A stretch of 64,000 bases of DNA from Bradyrhizobium cenepequi (GCF_020329485.1 NZ_JAGKJI010000035.1:1-64000), one strand, 5' to 3'; shown: positions 25,294 through 34,595, numbered from the stretch's first letter. Made by a program: numbers and translations. Notes: generated from the letters alone by a model not told the origin.

Positions 25294-26526
25294 TCAAGCT
25301 CGTCGCTTTTCGTGGAGCCGGGAATTAATCTGCGACATCAGGATCGGCCCAAGGGAAAATTCCCCGACCTCCGCTTTCCGCGTCAGCCCGCGCAAGTAGC
25401 CGCCAGCAGATCTGATCGCAGTGCCACGCTGCAGAATGCATGCGACGACGACCGTCGCTTGCATTTCACCCAGGACGGTTTGCGCCTCCTCCCAGGCGCT
25501 CGGACTGATCCCCAGCATCGATCGCACAACGGCTGCAGTGGCGAGGAAATCGCGCCAGTTCGAAATCCCACCTTTCGCGTAATCGACGATATCCGGGCAC
25601 GCACTCAGAACCATTCCCAACGGATACGAACTTTCCCCGACTCGCGATGGTTGAGGTTTAGGCTCAGCTCTCGCGGCCCTGCCTTCTTGAAGGCTAGGTT
25701 CAAGATCAATAGGGGCATCTGTATTTGAATTCTGTATGTGGCGCTCAGAATGGGACTCATTGGCGCTCGGATTCTTGGATTTGATGTGCGCTTCCAGAAG
25801 ATTGAGCACGTCGTCAGCAAGTTGCGACAACTCGTCGGCGATCGGCTCGAGCTCCTTGCGCGTCGCAGTGCGCGGAATCTGGGCGACCATTGTGCGGAAG
25901 GCGGCATGCACCTCCTGCCAATCGGCGGGCCCCTGCCCTGCCCTTCGCGTTGGGATACCTTCCTCGATGCCAGTTGCAATCATCTTCGCGATGTCGCGCC
26001 GGCACAACGTGATCCGTTCACGCACGAGTTTGAGTGCGCGGGCTTCCGCTTCGATATCGGCCGCCAGGCTCTCGAACTCTTCCGAGCGCACGACAAGCGG
26101 TGACAGATCGAAGCCGAAGGCGAGCTCGATTTCGCCGGCATCGTCCTTCCGCGCGTAGCGCTTGCCATTTGGACTATCGCGCCGAACGATCAGTCCCGCG
26201 TCGACCAGAACAGCCAAGTGGCGTCGCAGCGTCGATGCCGGCATGCCGTGCGCCCGCCGACTGAGCTGATGGTTCGACGGAAATACGATCAGATCATCCT
26301 CTCCTGTGAGCGCCGTCTCAGGGTGGAAGGTCAGCAGCGCGTTTAACACCGACAGCGCGCGCTCCGACACACCAAGGCGCGGCCGTGCCGTGCAGATGGC
26401 GTGGAAGATCTTCCATTTGTGCACGATCTTTTCGGGAGGACGTTCTGTTGCGATCATTTGGCTTGCCACATGGGCAAGCGTCAACGACCGCCGCCCAAAA
26501 GGCGTCGTTGGAGAGTGTGACTGCAT
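25294..26526 (-). CDS. repC: RepC replication initiator
   Basis: A 410-residue initiator of the repABC family, the only replicon component essential for replication. The N-terminal winged-helix half has ERALSVLNALLTFHPETAL, then PSNHQLSRRAHGMPASTLRR and HLAVLVDAGLIVRRDSPNGK. A variable linker follows, then the C-terminal domain with YPLGMVLSACPDIVDYAKGG and WRDFLATAAVVRSMLGISP. In this family the replication origin lies inside repC; an AT-richer stretch at about 25690-25760 is a candidate (inference). It is transcribed after repA and repB, and controlled by the antisense RNA in the 26527-26722 gap. Confidence 0.95.
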   Translation of the reverse strand: MQSHSPTTPFGRRSLTLAHVASQMIATERPPEKIVHKWKIFHAICTARPRLGVSERALSVLNALLTFHPETALTGEDDLIVFPSNHQLSRRAHGMPASTLRRHLAVLVDAGLIVRRDSPNGKRYARKDDAGEIELAFGFDLSPLVVRSEEFESLAADIEAEARALKLVRERITLCRRDIAKMIATGIEEGIPTRRAGQGPADWQEVHAAFRTMVAQIPRTATRKELEPIADELSQLADDVLNLLEAHIKSKNPSANESHSERHIQNSNTDAPIDLEPSLQEGRAARAEPKPQPSRVGESSYPLGMVLSACPDIVDYAKGGISNWRDFLATAAVVRSMLGISPSAWEEAQTVLGEMQATVVVACILQRGTAIRSAGGYLRGLTRKAEVGEFSLGPILMSQINSRLHEKRRA

Positions 26527-26599
26527 GTCTTTGCCTCAGCTGGGCAAAGGAAACCTGCTCGCCGAAACGACGATAAAATCGCGTAGAAACTCTTGACTG

Positions 26600-26682
26600 C
26601 GATTCGCGAAAGTGATTCTCTGTCAGTCGCCAAACTTGAAGAGAAGGGCTTCCGGAACTCCGTTTCGGGGGCCTTTTCTTTT
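26600..26682 (+). ncRNA. counter-transcribed RNA (ctRNA/incA) between repB and repC
   Basis: On the plus strand, opposite to repABC, a TTGACT (-35-like) lies at 26593-26598. A strong terminator hairpin follows, GGCTTCCGGAAC (26647-26658) with GTTTCGGGGGCC (26662-26673), giving 12 pairs with three G-T, and then TTTTCTTTT. A small antisense RNA in exactly this gap represses repC in all studied repABC plasmids. The ends are approximate; the -10 is not clear. It also acts as an incompatibility factor. Confidence 0.72.
26647..26682 (+). terminator. Rho-independent terminator of the repABC ctRNA
   Basis: A 12-bp stem (three G-T pairs) with a 3-base loop, followed by TTTTCTTTT on the plus strand. 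In the repBC mRNA the complementary hairpin sits before the repC ribosome-binding region, as expected for the ctRNA-controlled attenuator. Confidence 0.8.
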
Positions 26683-26722
26683 GCCTTGTCTGCTCCTGGT
26701 TCGTGTTTACGGGACGAGGCCG

Positions 26723-27742
26723 TCAGGCCTCGGTAGTTTCCTGGCCGCCGCTCGTCTTGGAAAAGGCGTCGAACAGGGCCGGGAGTTGGTCGACAAGAAA
26801 TGCCGCGAATGTCGCCGAGACATTCTTGTCGAGGGTAAGCTTCAATTCGCGCTCGGCCTGCCGCACGTGCGCAATCTTGTCGCCGGATGCGGAAAAGACC
26901 GGCTTCTCTTGCGGAGCCTTCGATGTCCCCGCAGAAGATGTACGGCTTGCCGCTGTGAATGCTGCGAGAAACCGGGCATCGGTCTCTCGCTCTGCAAATT
27001 TCGGTTCAGCGATCGCCGCTCTGACACGTTCGAGCGCCGCGGTATCCTTGATCAATTCAGCGAATGACTGCCAGCGGCCGCGGCCAACTTTCGGAGCCTT
27101 CCCGATTGCTTGAACAACTTCGGCTGGAACCGATCGAGCGACAGCAAGGAGTTTCGAGGCCTCTGCCCGATCAATCGACAACGCATCTTGCGCGATTGCT
27201 CGGCTATGCCCGGCATCTTCGATATGCATCGCGAACGTAGCGCGCTCAATGAAGCTCAGATCTTCGCGTTGTGCGTTCTCGAGTCCTTGCGCCACGACAA
27301 GCGCTTCATCTGACAACGCTCGCAGGATCGCTTTGACCGAAATGCCCAGTTCGCGTGTGGCGCGGACGCGGCGATGACCATACGCACTCTGGTAGCGCCC
27401 TTTTGCTTCAGGATGCTCCCGAACGAGAATGGGCACCTCTTGACCACGCTGTGCGATCGACTGCTTAAGTGCCTCGAACGAGCTATCATCCTGGTCGCGA
27501 AACCGGTCGGCCAGCGGCGACGGATCGATAAGCGAGGGGTCGATTTCAAGGATCACAGACCCGGATGCAATTTTGTCGCGCAGCTCCTCGTTCTCTTTCT
27601 CGACCTCGGAAAAAGAGTCTTTCAGCGAGCGGACTGAGCCCGACGAGACCCGCGGCAACGCACCGGGCATGTTGTCAGCTGACAACGCGTTTGATTGCGG
27701 GGCGGTGAAAAGACTCTTGATGGTGTCAGTACGTTTGCTCAT
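26723..27742 (-). CDS. repB: RepB, ParB-family centromere-binding protein
   Basis: A 339-residue partition protein. The start is ATG 27742, which overlaps the repA TGA (ATGA); a GTG nine bases upstream is in frame but less likely. The ParB domain holds ILVREHPEAKGRYQSAYGHR and GLENAQREDLSFIERA (the ENxxRxxL-type motif); a helix-turn-helix and the RepB-specific C-terminal half follow. It should bind the four GTTGTCAGCTGACAAC palindromes. One of these lies within its own codons 19-24 (ALSADN). Confidence 0.95.
   Translation of the reverse strand: MSKRTDTIKSLFTAPQSNALSADNMPGALPRVSSGSVRSLKDSFSEVEKENEELRDKIASGSVILEIDPSLIDPSPLADRFRDQDDSSFEALKQSIAQRGQEVPILVREHPEAKGRYQSAYGHRRVRATRELGISVKAILRALSDEALVVAQGLENAQREDLSFIERATFAMHIEDAGHSRAIAQDALSIDRAEASKLLAVARSVPAEVVQAIGKAPKVGRGRWQSFAELIKDTAALERVRAAIAEPKFAERETDARFLAAFTAASRTSSAGTSKAPQEKPVFSASGDKIAHVRQAERELKLTLDKNVSATFAAFLVDQLPALFDAFSKTSGGQETTEA
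27671..27686. promoter_or_regulatory. parS palindrome GTTGTCAGCTGACAAC (copy 1, inside repB)
   Basis: A perfect 16-base palindrome matching the repABC parS consensus GTTNNCNGCNGNNAAC. It lies within the start of the repB coding sequence. An identical copy occurs at 29115, 30299 and 30335. Confidence 0.88.
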
Positions 27743-28953
27743 CGACCCCACACCTTCTTAAGAAGTTGCGCGATTTCGGCATTGACTGCGTCGACCGATT
27801 CCAATGCTCGGTCGTAGGCGCCCCGCCCTACGGCGCCGCGCTCCAGCTCATAAAGTGACTGCTTGGTGAGGCCGGCGTTGGCGATCGCGGTCGATTTCCA
27901 CACCGTGGCCTGGAGCACATCCGATCCAAAAAGGGTCCGGAGGAGCGCCACGATTTGAGCTTCGGGCACGTCATTGGGATCGTGACGCGTGATGACATAC
28001 CGGATGAAATCGTGATCGAGGCGGCCGCCAGCTTCCTCGATGACGGACATGAGGTCCGACGTCATGAGGAGAAATTGGCTCATGGATGCGACGTCGACCA
28101 TCTGAGGATGGATGGTCACGAGCATCGCAGTCGCCGCGTTTAGCGCGCCCATGGTCAGGTAACCAAGCTGGGGTGGGCAGTCGATGACGACGACGTCATA
28201 GTCGTCTGCGACCTGATCGATGGCGCTGGCGACACGGCGAAAGAATAGATCATGTCCGCGTTCACGCCGCTCGACCATTGCTCGAGGCGTTGTGTGCTCG
28301 AACTCCATAAGCTCGAGATTGCCTGGAACGAGACCTATCCCATCGAAATAGGTCGGCCGAACGACCTCGCGCATTGGCCGGCGGTGTTCGTCATATCGTA
28401 TGGCGCCGTAGAGGGTTTCGTTCGCCGCGATGTCAAACTCGGGTTGGTACCCGAACATTGCCGACAGCGAAGCTTGCGGATCCAGATCAATCGCGAGGAC
28501 CCGAAAGCCGGCTAGGGCGAGGTATTGCGAAAGATACAATGCCGTCGTCGTCTTGGCGGAGCCGCCTTTGAAGTTTGCGACGGTGATGATCTGAAGCTTG
28601 TCGCCTGGGCGACGGCGCGGAAGAAATTCCAATGCCTCTCGGGCCCGCGCGCCGGCAAGATACCCGCGCAACTCATGAATCTGGGCCAGCGTATAAGATC
28701 GGCGTCCACCAAGTCCCGTCGCTGGGGTCGGCCCAAGTCCGTCGAGAGAAAGCTGCCGAAGGTACCCATCAGACACGCCCGCAATTCGCGCAACCTCCCC
28801 TGAAGTGAACGACCGGAGCGACTTGCTCGCTGAAGGCGGGAAAAGCGTCGTCGCGAGCGAGCGAAGCTGACCGGACAGAATGCCGGCGTGCCGAGAGATC
28901 CGCGCAGAGGCAGTCTCGCTCATAGTCACCGAATCTTCTGCTAAGCTCGTCAT
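27739..28953 (-). CDS. repA: RepA, ParA-family partition ATPase
   Basis: A 404-residue RepA. An N-terminal MerR-like helix-turn-helix (TSGEVARIAGVSDGYLRQLS, about 50-69) is followed by the deviant Walker A NFKGGSAKTT at about 127-136 and Walker B DVVVIDCPPQLGYLTMGAL. RepA drives plasmid segregation with RepB and represses the operon. It is the first gene of repABC and overlaps repB by four bases. An alternative start is the internal Met at codon 11. Confidence 0.95.
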   Translation of the reverse strand: MTSLAEDSVTMSETASARISRHAGILSGQLRSLATTLFPPSASKSLRSFTSGEVARIAGVSDGYLRQLSLDGLGPTPATGLGGRRSYTLAQIHELRGYLAGARAREALEFLPRRRPGDKLQIITVANFKGGSAKTTTALYLSQYLALAGFRVLAIDLDPQASLSAMFGYQPEFDIAANETLYGAIRYDEHRRPMREVVRPTYFDGIGLVPGNLELMEFEHTTPRAMVERRERGHDLFFRRVASAIDQVADDYDVVVIDCPPQLGYLTMGALNAATAMLVTIHPQMVDVASMSQFLLMTSDLMSVIEEAGGRLDHDFIRYVITRHDPNDVPEAQIVALLRTLFGSDVLQATVWKSTAIANAGLTKQSLYELERGAVGRGAYDRALESVDAVNAEIAQLLKKVWGR

Positions 28954-29114
28954 CTACCTTCTCAAGACGGTTTCCGCGCGTCTGACGCCTGATATCCGTC
29001 TGAGAGAAGGCCACGATTCTATGATTTGAGCAAGAATTAAAGGGTTAACGAGCAGTTAACGCTAGATAGCGTGCTCAACAGCGGACAGCAGCCCTTTAGG
29101 CGCATTATCTTGCT

Positions 29115-29130
29115 GTTGTCAGCTGACAAC
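29115..29130. promoter_or_regulatory. parS palindrome GTTGTCAGCTGACAAC (copy 2)
   Basis: Identical to copy 1 inside repB. It sits 162 bases upstream of the repA start, the usual place for a repABC centromere site and possibly for operon autoregulation. Confidence 0.88.
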
Positions 29131-30298
29131 AATGGCTCCAGCGAGTGGAGTTCGAACCTCTACTATAGCATGAGTCGGCTGTTTCTCATGCCCCCAAAGT
29201 CTTCCTTCCGTGCTCGCGGGATGCCGCCACCAAGGGAAGCAGCAGCGCGCAGCCTCAACTGAGGGCTTCCGCTCCCGACCGTGCGCAGCAAACTCCCTCG
29301 CCTGAGGGTCGAGCCAATAGTACGCACCGCCGCTCGACGAGAGTTGATCGATTCGAGCGCTAACGGCTCTCTTTCACACCCTCCCAACGGGGTAGATCGC
29401 CCGGAGAATCGCGCCTTGCAATGTCGCCTCGCTCCAGCCACTCGACCGAGGTCGCGCCCATGGTCCCGCACGAAGCCCCCTCCCCCGCCTCGTCTGCGGC
29501 TCAGGCGCGCAAGTGTTGGATGGTGAGCGGGCATAAAGTCGATTTATGGAGGCGCTAGCGCGCCATCGAGGCGCCGTTCGTCGGAGCCAAAGGTGAGCAC
29601 CACAAGGTGTCCGCTCGCTGGTCGGACGGACAGGTGTGAGCAGTCGACCCAGCACATTCCGGTCGTCGGCGCTTGCTCTTACGCTGCCCCGGCACACCGA
29701 GGTCCGAACGTCAGCCGCGACGCCGACCGCCGGCCAGCGCTGCGAAGGGATTCCTTTCTAGCAATGCAGGGCGGCCAGTTGGTCAATCACTCGTTCCCCG
29801 GGGAGCGTGCGATTCGTTAAGTCAAGAAAGGGGCAACGTGCGGTCGGCCCAAAATTTCGATCGGCTCGTCGCGCTGTGTATCGATCTGGCGCCGGGCGGA
29901 TCTCACTAATGATGCTCTACAAACCTACCGCCTAGCGCTCACATCCTGCTCGGCTACGACGCGCCGCCATCGCCAACCCCACTGGAAACCGAGTGTTGCC
30001 GACCGCAAACGCGCTGACGGACCCTGGGCCATCGCAACCGGCGTGGGGATGAAGCCATCACCGTGCACATTTGGAAGAACCACAACCTCGCGGTCGACTA
30101 CCTCGGTCCGGATCATCAAGAGGATGGTCCGAGGCCTCCTAAAAGCAGCATTTCATTGGCGCAGAAAGGCGGACGAACGAACCCGATCTCGCGGTGGTGG
30201 AGCATTGGATCCTGATGGCGTGCGTCCGATCAAGCCGGTCGAGCATGCGGAATGCGCCTCTTGCTATCGTGCCAGATACCAACCTCGGCTACCGCGTT

Positions 30299-30314
30299 GT
30301 TGTCAGCTGACAAC
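30299..30314. promoter_or_regulatory. parS palindrome GTTGTCAGCTGACAAC (copy 3)
   Basis: A perfect copy located 1.3 kb upstream of repA and only 20 bases from copy 4; the two are 36 bases start to start, so they form a tight pair for RepB loading. Confidence 0.88.
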
Positions 30315-30334
30315 AAGGGGATTGCCGACGGAAT

Positions 30335-30350
30335 GTTGTCAGCTGACAAC
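30335..30350. promoter_or_regulatory. parS palindrome GTTGTCAGCTGACAAC (copy 4)
   Basis: The fourth perfect copy, paired with copy 3. No further copy was seen beyond this point in the window, so the centromere region probably ends here. Confidence 0.88.
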
Positions 30351-30674
30351 ATCCCGCGTCCTGTGAAGTGCGGTCAGACTCTAGTTCGCTGGGGCCAAGT
30401 CCCGACCGGTGTCGCATGACGGACCGAGCCCCGCTGAATCCAAACCCAGACAAGGCGCAGGCGAGGGCCGCTACTACAAGATGCTCGGCGGCCGAGGCAG
30501 GATCGGCATCAGCCAACACAGCCTTGACGGAAGAAGCCTCAGGAGACGGGGAGGGGAGGTGGTCATAAAGAATTAACCATAGAAATCCACCCCTCGCGCT
30601 CCGAGGGTCCGCTGCCTCGCTTCGATATATCGAGCGTCGATCGGCGACCTTCGCACCTTGGACCTGAGCCCGAA

Positions 30675-30714
30675 TTAGCCAAGTCTAGGATGGTCTAGGA
30701 TGATCTTTGGCTAA
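30675..30714. repeat. inverted repeat TTAGCCAA / TTGGCTAA upstream of vapBC
   Basis: TTAGCCAA at 30675-30682 and TTGGCTAA at 30707-30714 are perfect 8-base arms. Between them lies a direct repeat, TCTAGGATG-GTCTAGGATG. Together they look like a regulatory element distinct from the operator at 30741. The function is unknown. Confidence 0.45.
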
Positions 30715-30740
30715 TCCGGCCAATGAGGCCGCCCCTTCCG

Positions 30741-30776
30741 TTGGTGTATCCGCAGTGCTATATAGGGATACACCAA
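30741..30776. promoter_or_regulatory. vapBC operator: TTGGTGTATCC ... GGATACACCAA
   Basis: Perfect 11-base inverted arms at 30741-30751 and 30766-30776, separated by 14 bases that include TATATA, a likely -10 element. The site ends 20 bases before the vapB start. VapB antitoxins typically bind such palindromes with VapC to repress their own promoter (family knowledge). Confidence 0.7.
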
Positions 30777-30796
30777 GTATTCTAGATTGGCGCTTT

Positions 30797-31042
30797 ATGG
30801 CCTTCCACATCAAGAACCCGGAAACCGACGCGCTGGCCCGCAAGGTCGCCGCGCTGAAAAAAATTGGCCTCACAGAGGCGGTTCACGCTGCGCTCGCCCA
30901 TGAGCTTGAGCGCGAGCAGGGCAAGCCATCTTTGGTCGACCTCGGCATCCAATTCTGCCGGGATCTCCGCGCCAGGGGCAACCCCGCCATGGGCCAACCG
31001 GCTGACAAGGCATTTCGCGACACCCTGTACGGGGACGATTGA
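30797..31042 (+). CDS. vapB: VapB antitoxin (Rv0623-type)
   Basis: An 81-residue antitoxin. The N-terminal ribbon-helix-helix-like part MAFHIKNPETDALARKVAAL and the helix TEAVHAALAHELEREQGK match the PF07704 family of VapB proteins. I chose the ATG at 30797, since the upstream frame to 30707 crosses the operator. It neutralises VapC and represses the pair. The TGA overlaps the vapC ATG by one base. Confidence 0.85.
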   Translation: MAFHIKNPETDALARKVAALKKIGLTEAVHAALAHELEREQGKPSLVDLGIQFCRDLRARGNPAMGQPADKAFRDTLYGDD

Positions 31043-31437
31043 TGTTCATCGACGCCTCGGCGCTAACCGCGCTCCTGACCGACGAGGAGGAGGCGCGGGA
31101 GTTATTGGCGCGGCTACAGCAGACCGGAGCTCGCCTGACCTCGCCACTGGCGGTGTGGGAGACGACAGTCGCGGTGGCGCGCGTCCTGAATCTTTCGATC
31201 AGCGCCGCAGCTGAGGCGGTCGAGAGCTATCTTGCGCTGATGGAGATTGCCGTGGTCGCGGTGCCTCCAGAGACAGCGCGGATCGCACTCGACGCCTTCG
31301 ACCGGTTCGGCAAGGGCCGACATCCGGCGAGTCTCAATTTCGGGGACTGTTTTGCCTATGCTTGTGCCCGGCATCTGGGCCAGCCCTTAATGTTCAAGGG
31401 CGGCGACTTTCCGCAGACAGATATCGAGGCCGCCTGA
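31042..31437 (+). CDS. vapC: VapC toxin, PIN-domain ribonuclease
   Basis: A 131-residue PIN-domain protein. The conserved acidic residues are in MFIDASALTAL (Asp4), SPLAVWETTVAVAR (Glu) and LNFGDCFAYACAR (Asp), with the closing MFKGGDFPQTDI. PIN toxins cleave RNA, often tRNA or rRNA. The pair lies next to repABC and probably stabilises the plasmid. Confidence 0.87.
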   Translation: MFIDASALTALLTDEEEARELLARLQQTGARLTSPLAVWETTVAVARVLNLSISAAAEAVESYLALMEIAVVAVPPETARIALDAFDRFGKGRHPASLNFGDCFAYACARHLGQPLMFKGGDFPQTDIEAA

Positions 31438-31650
31438 GGCGGTGGGCGGCCCTTCGTACCCCGCTAGAGGCGCAAATCAGCGATTCTGAGGCTCCAAGAC
31501 GTTCGGAGATCCAGGCGCTCCGACGTAAGAGGCTCGCCGGTGCCGACGATATACACCTGCCCCCGATAAGCCGACGGTTCGGCCCGCTATGACGGAACCT
31601 AAAGCCGTGTTAGCTTCCGTTATGCAGCTTCTTTTAAGGTTATCAAGACC

Positions 31651-32787
31651 TTGCTATCTCGCTACAAATTCCCCGATCCGGTGCCCTGGGCCCAGCTCGC
31701 CGGGCCGCTCGCCGCGGCCGAGGATGCCGTCGCCCGCCTCGACGAGCGGCTGGCCAAAAGCCCAATTCGGGATGGCGCGATTAGCCGGATGCACTTCACT
31801 GATGCCTGCGCCAGTCTGTGGCTCGACGGCGAACTTGTCCACCTCGACGACCTCGTACTCCACGACGCCGGCATGGACGTCCGCGCCCCCACACACGAGC
31901 TGACCCGGGCTCATGTGGTGCTTCGCGCCCGTCGGCGCATCGCCGAGGCAAAGCCGGATTGGGCGCTGTCAGCAACCGGGCTCGCTGGCCTCCGTGGCCG
32001 GGGCCCACGCGAAGAGGAGAAGGGCAACCGGAAGGAAGAGGGGGAAGGGTTTGGGGCCGACGAGGACGTGGAGCGGGAGGGGGTGGGTCTCGAAGGGCCG
32101 CTTGGTGCCATCAACACCGATCCTCATCTGGCCGCGGCCTTCGCCGCGGTCGACGCCGCGAACGCCAGGGCGGAGCGCACGCTCGCCGATAAGATTCGCT
32201 CGCGGCCGGAGCGGGATCCCCTCATTTACGATCGCGACTGGGACGAGGAGGGTCGGTTGGATGATTGGCGCGCCATGGTCGACCAGACCCGTGGTTTGCC
32301 GCCGACCCTGGCGGCGGCGATCGCAGCGGACGCCTGGCGTGCCATTGAACCGCTCGAGCACACGCCTTGGCTCGGCCACCTGCTTGCCGCGGCGCTGTTG
32401 CGCGACCGCGGCAAAGCGCGCTGGCATCTACCGTGTCTGCATGCCGGGTTAAAGAGCATTCCGCTTGAGCGCCGGCGGCCCCGCGACGTTGCGGCGCGGC
32501 TCTGCGTGCAGCTCGAGGCGATGACGGCCGCCGCCGAGGCCGGCCGCAACGATCACGACCGCTGGCTGATGACCAAAAACCTGCTCGCTCGCAAGCTCGC
32601 CGGTCATCGCGCCACTTCAAAACTGCCGGCTCTCCTCGATTACGTGCTGACGCGGCCGATCGTCTCGGCCGGTATGATCGCGGCCGAGCTCGGGGTCACA
32701 CCCCGTGCGGCCCAAAATCTTGTCGCCGAACTCGGCTTGCGAGAGGCGACCGGGCGGGGACGCTATCGCGCGTGGGGTATCCTGTAG
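31651..32787 (+). CDS. RHE_PE00001-family protein (DUF1612 with helix-turn-helix)
   Basis: A 378-residue protein with a TTG start preceded by an AAGG ribosome-binding motif. The first part has WAQLAGPLAAAEDAVARLDE and HFTDACASLWLDGELVHLDD. A low-complexity charged segment of about 20 residues (GPREEEKGNRKEEGEGFG) interrupts it. The C-terminal part holds a winged helix: RPIVSAGMIAAELGVTPRAA, then QNLVAELGLREATGRGRYR. Such proteins are frequent on rhizobial plasmids; the function is unknown, but DNA binding is likely from the helix-turn-helix. Confidence 0.82.
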   Translation: MLSRYKFPDPVPWAQLAGPLAAAEDAVARLDERLAKSPIRDGAISRMHFTDACASLWLDGELVHLDDLVLHDAGMDVRAPTHELTRAHVVLRARRRIAEAKPDWALSATGLAGLRGRGPREEEKGNRKEEGEGFGADEDVEREGVGLEGPLGAINTDPHLAAAFAAVDAANARAERTLADKIRSRPERDPLIYDRDWDEEGRLDDWRAMVDQTRGLPPTLAAAIAADAWRAIEPLEHTPWLGHLLAAALLRDRGKARWHLPCLHAGLKSIPLERRRPRDVAARLCVQLEAMTAAAEAGRNDHDRWLMTKNLLARKLAGHRATSKLPALLDYVLTRPIVSAGMIAAELGVTPRAAQNLVAELGLREATGRGRYRAWGIL

Positions 32788-32895
32788 CTTCGCCGCGTCA
32801 GTGCGGCGCTCCGCCATGCAGCAAATCCCGATAGCCGTGCTCGGTCATCCATGCAGAAGCGGCCCCGCCTTTAGGCGAGACCGCTGCGTTGGCCC

Positions 32896-33207
32896 TCAGT
32901 CCCGGTTCGGGCGGGACCAGATGAGCTGGAGACCGTCCTGGCCTTCCACCTCGATCAGGGTGGCGTAGATCGGAGCGGGGAAGCTCGGATCGTCCAGCTT
33001 GACCGAGAGATAATCGCGCTCGGTGTCCTTCGCGGTCTTCTGCCAGGCGGCGCCCAGCTCGACATTGCCGGCGAAGATGCGGAAGTGGGGTCCCTTGTCC
33101 GAGGGGTTCTCGACCCGCACCAACTTGGCCTTGGCGTTGAGGGCGAGGGTGCGAACCGTGCCGGTGAAGCCGTTGCCGGTGGAGGTGAAGGTGCCGATGG
33201 TCGCCAT
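32896..33207 (-). CDS. DUF736 family protein
   Basis: A 103-residue protein with the DUF736 pattern: MATIGTFTSTGNGFTGTVRT, then ENPSDKGPHFRIFAGNVELG and AAWQKTAKDTERDYLSVKLD. It has no signal peptide. The family is a hallmark of rhizobial plasmids and integrative elements, usually near repABC or transfer genes; its function is unknown. The neighbouring antirestriction gene fits the same setting. Confidence 0.9.
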   Translation of the reverse strand: MATIGTFTSTGNGFTGTVRTLALNAKAKLVRVENPSDKGPHFRIFAGNVELGAAWQKTAKDTERDYLSVKLDDPSFPAPIYATLIEVEGQDGLQLIWSRPNRD

Positions 33208-33868
33208 TGTCGTGTCCTTTCAGTTTCCTGGGCCGCGCCCATCGCGGCCTCGATGGCTGGCGACAGACCGGAGGCGATCGACCCGCACCCCGAAGGGGCC
33301 GGCACGCAGTAAAGGGCAGCCAGGGCGCGACTTTCTTGTCTTACGCGAGGAATGGACGCAAAGCGGCCAGGGGAAGAAAGTCGTAACCGGCTGTTGCGGG
33401 GGTAAGAGCGAGGCGGCGCTATAGCGACGCCGTCCTTCGGTCAGACATGCCAAATCGAGGACGACGTGGGCGTGCCGGACGAAACGGCCGAGGAACACGA
33501 ATAGCGATCATCGAAACCTTGAACCGCCACCGACAGAACCGCCCGAGCACCGCAGACATCTGGCAACCCCTCAGGCTTGCGCGTCGAAATCCGAACCGGG
33601 AAGGGAAGCGTGCCGCTTGGCCGTCAAGAGCCATTTGGCCCGCAAAGGTGAACGCACAGGCCCCAAACAAGATTTGTGCTCGGCATAGTGACGATCTGTG
33701 CAACGCCGAAACGTCGTTCCCCCTCGAGGGAAGGTAAGCGAGGCCGCTGCCGGGTCCGACACCCAGGACGAGGAATAAAGCGGCGCTGGAGCAGCCGACA
33801 AGAGGCTGCAATCTCCACGCTGATCGCGGATAACCGGCAAGCGCCGGCGCAAATCGCGCGTGCTCTCA
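33208..33868. other. spacer between DUF736 and ardC
   Basis: About 660 bases with several frames of 90-130 codons on both strands, none showing a motif or signal peptide I recognise. No hairpin terminator with T-run was found. Probably regulatory or degraded sequence. Confidence 0.4.
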
Positions 33869-34564
33869 TCATGCCGCCTTCTCGACGTCTGCTGCCTTCG
33901 GCTGCAGGCCGTGCAGATAGGCGACGGCGCGTTGCGCATGTGCGGCAGCCGAGAAGATAAAGCGCTTCTCGTTAGACAAAACGTCAAGCCACGATTCCAA
34001 GTAACTCGCATGATCGGCGCGCGGCTCGAGTTCGGGTACGATGCCAAGGTCGGCACTAAGGAAACACGCGCCAAGTTCGGCGACCAGCTCTTCGCGGGCG
34101 CGTTCGCTGCGGTCCTTCGCGTAGCGGCTGAGATCGCGATTGGCACGATGCGTCGGCGCCGTCCAATGCACGCATTCATGCGCGAGCGTGGCGGCATAGC
34201 TTTCGGCGTCACGGAAGCTCTCGAACGGCGGCATCTGGATGAGATCGAGCGAAGGCGCGAAGAATGCCTCGTCACCGCCATGCCGGATGGTCGCTCCTGT
34301 GTTGGCGAAGAATGCGTCGACCTGCGCGAGGCGCCGCGCCGGCGCGACGCTCGGAGCAGGGCGGCCGTAATAGGGATCCGGCAGGTTCTCGATCTGGTCG
34401 ACGCAGAACACCGTATAGGCGCGCAGGAACGGAACGGTCCGTTCGAGTTCGTCGCCATGCTCATCGGTCTCGGTCTTGGTGATCTTGTTGGCATAGACCA
34501 CCATCGTTCCGGTCTCACCTTTGCGGACATGGCCGCCGAGCTCGAGGGACTGCTTGAACGTCAT
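33869..34564 (-). pseudogene. ardC: ArdC-like antirestriction protein, N-terminus lost at an IS
   Basis: The remaining 231 codons carry the C-terminal zincin-like peptidase domain of ArdC: SYAATLAHECVHWTAP gives the HExxH-type zinc site, and EELVAELGACFLSADLGI supplies the third ligand region. Upstream codons RGFTSPIWMTFKQSLELGGH (past the formal start) belong to the end of the N-terminal ssDNA-binding domain, which then breaks at the IS end at 34596. ArdC proteins protect incoming plasmid DNA from restriction. A translation start from an internal ATG is possible, but the product would lack the DNA-binding domain. Confidence 0.82.
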
Positions 34565-34595
34565 CCAGATCGGTGATGTGAAGCCCCGCGCGACC

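Larger units (their letters stand above)
28954..30670. other. gene-free region upstream of repABC carrying three parS sites
   Basis: About 1.7 kb with no supported coding sequence. It holds parS copies 2-4 (29115, 30299, 30335) and presumably the repA promoter near 28960-29060, where the DNA is AT-richer. Short frames on both strands show no family motifs. Likely centromere and control region. Confidence 0.6.

Noticed and set aside
29146..29162. tRNA-like T-arm (stem around TTCGAAC)
   Set aside because: Only a T-arm-like hairpin is present; no acceptor, D or anticodon arm could be drawn, so it is not a tRNA gene.
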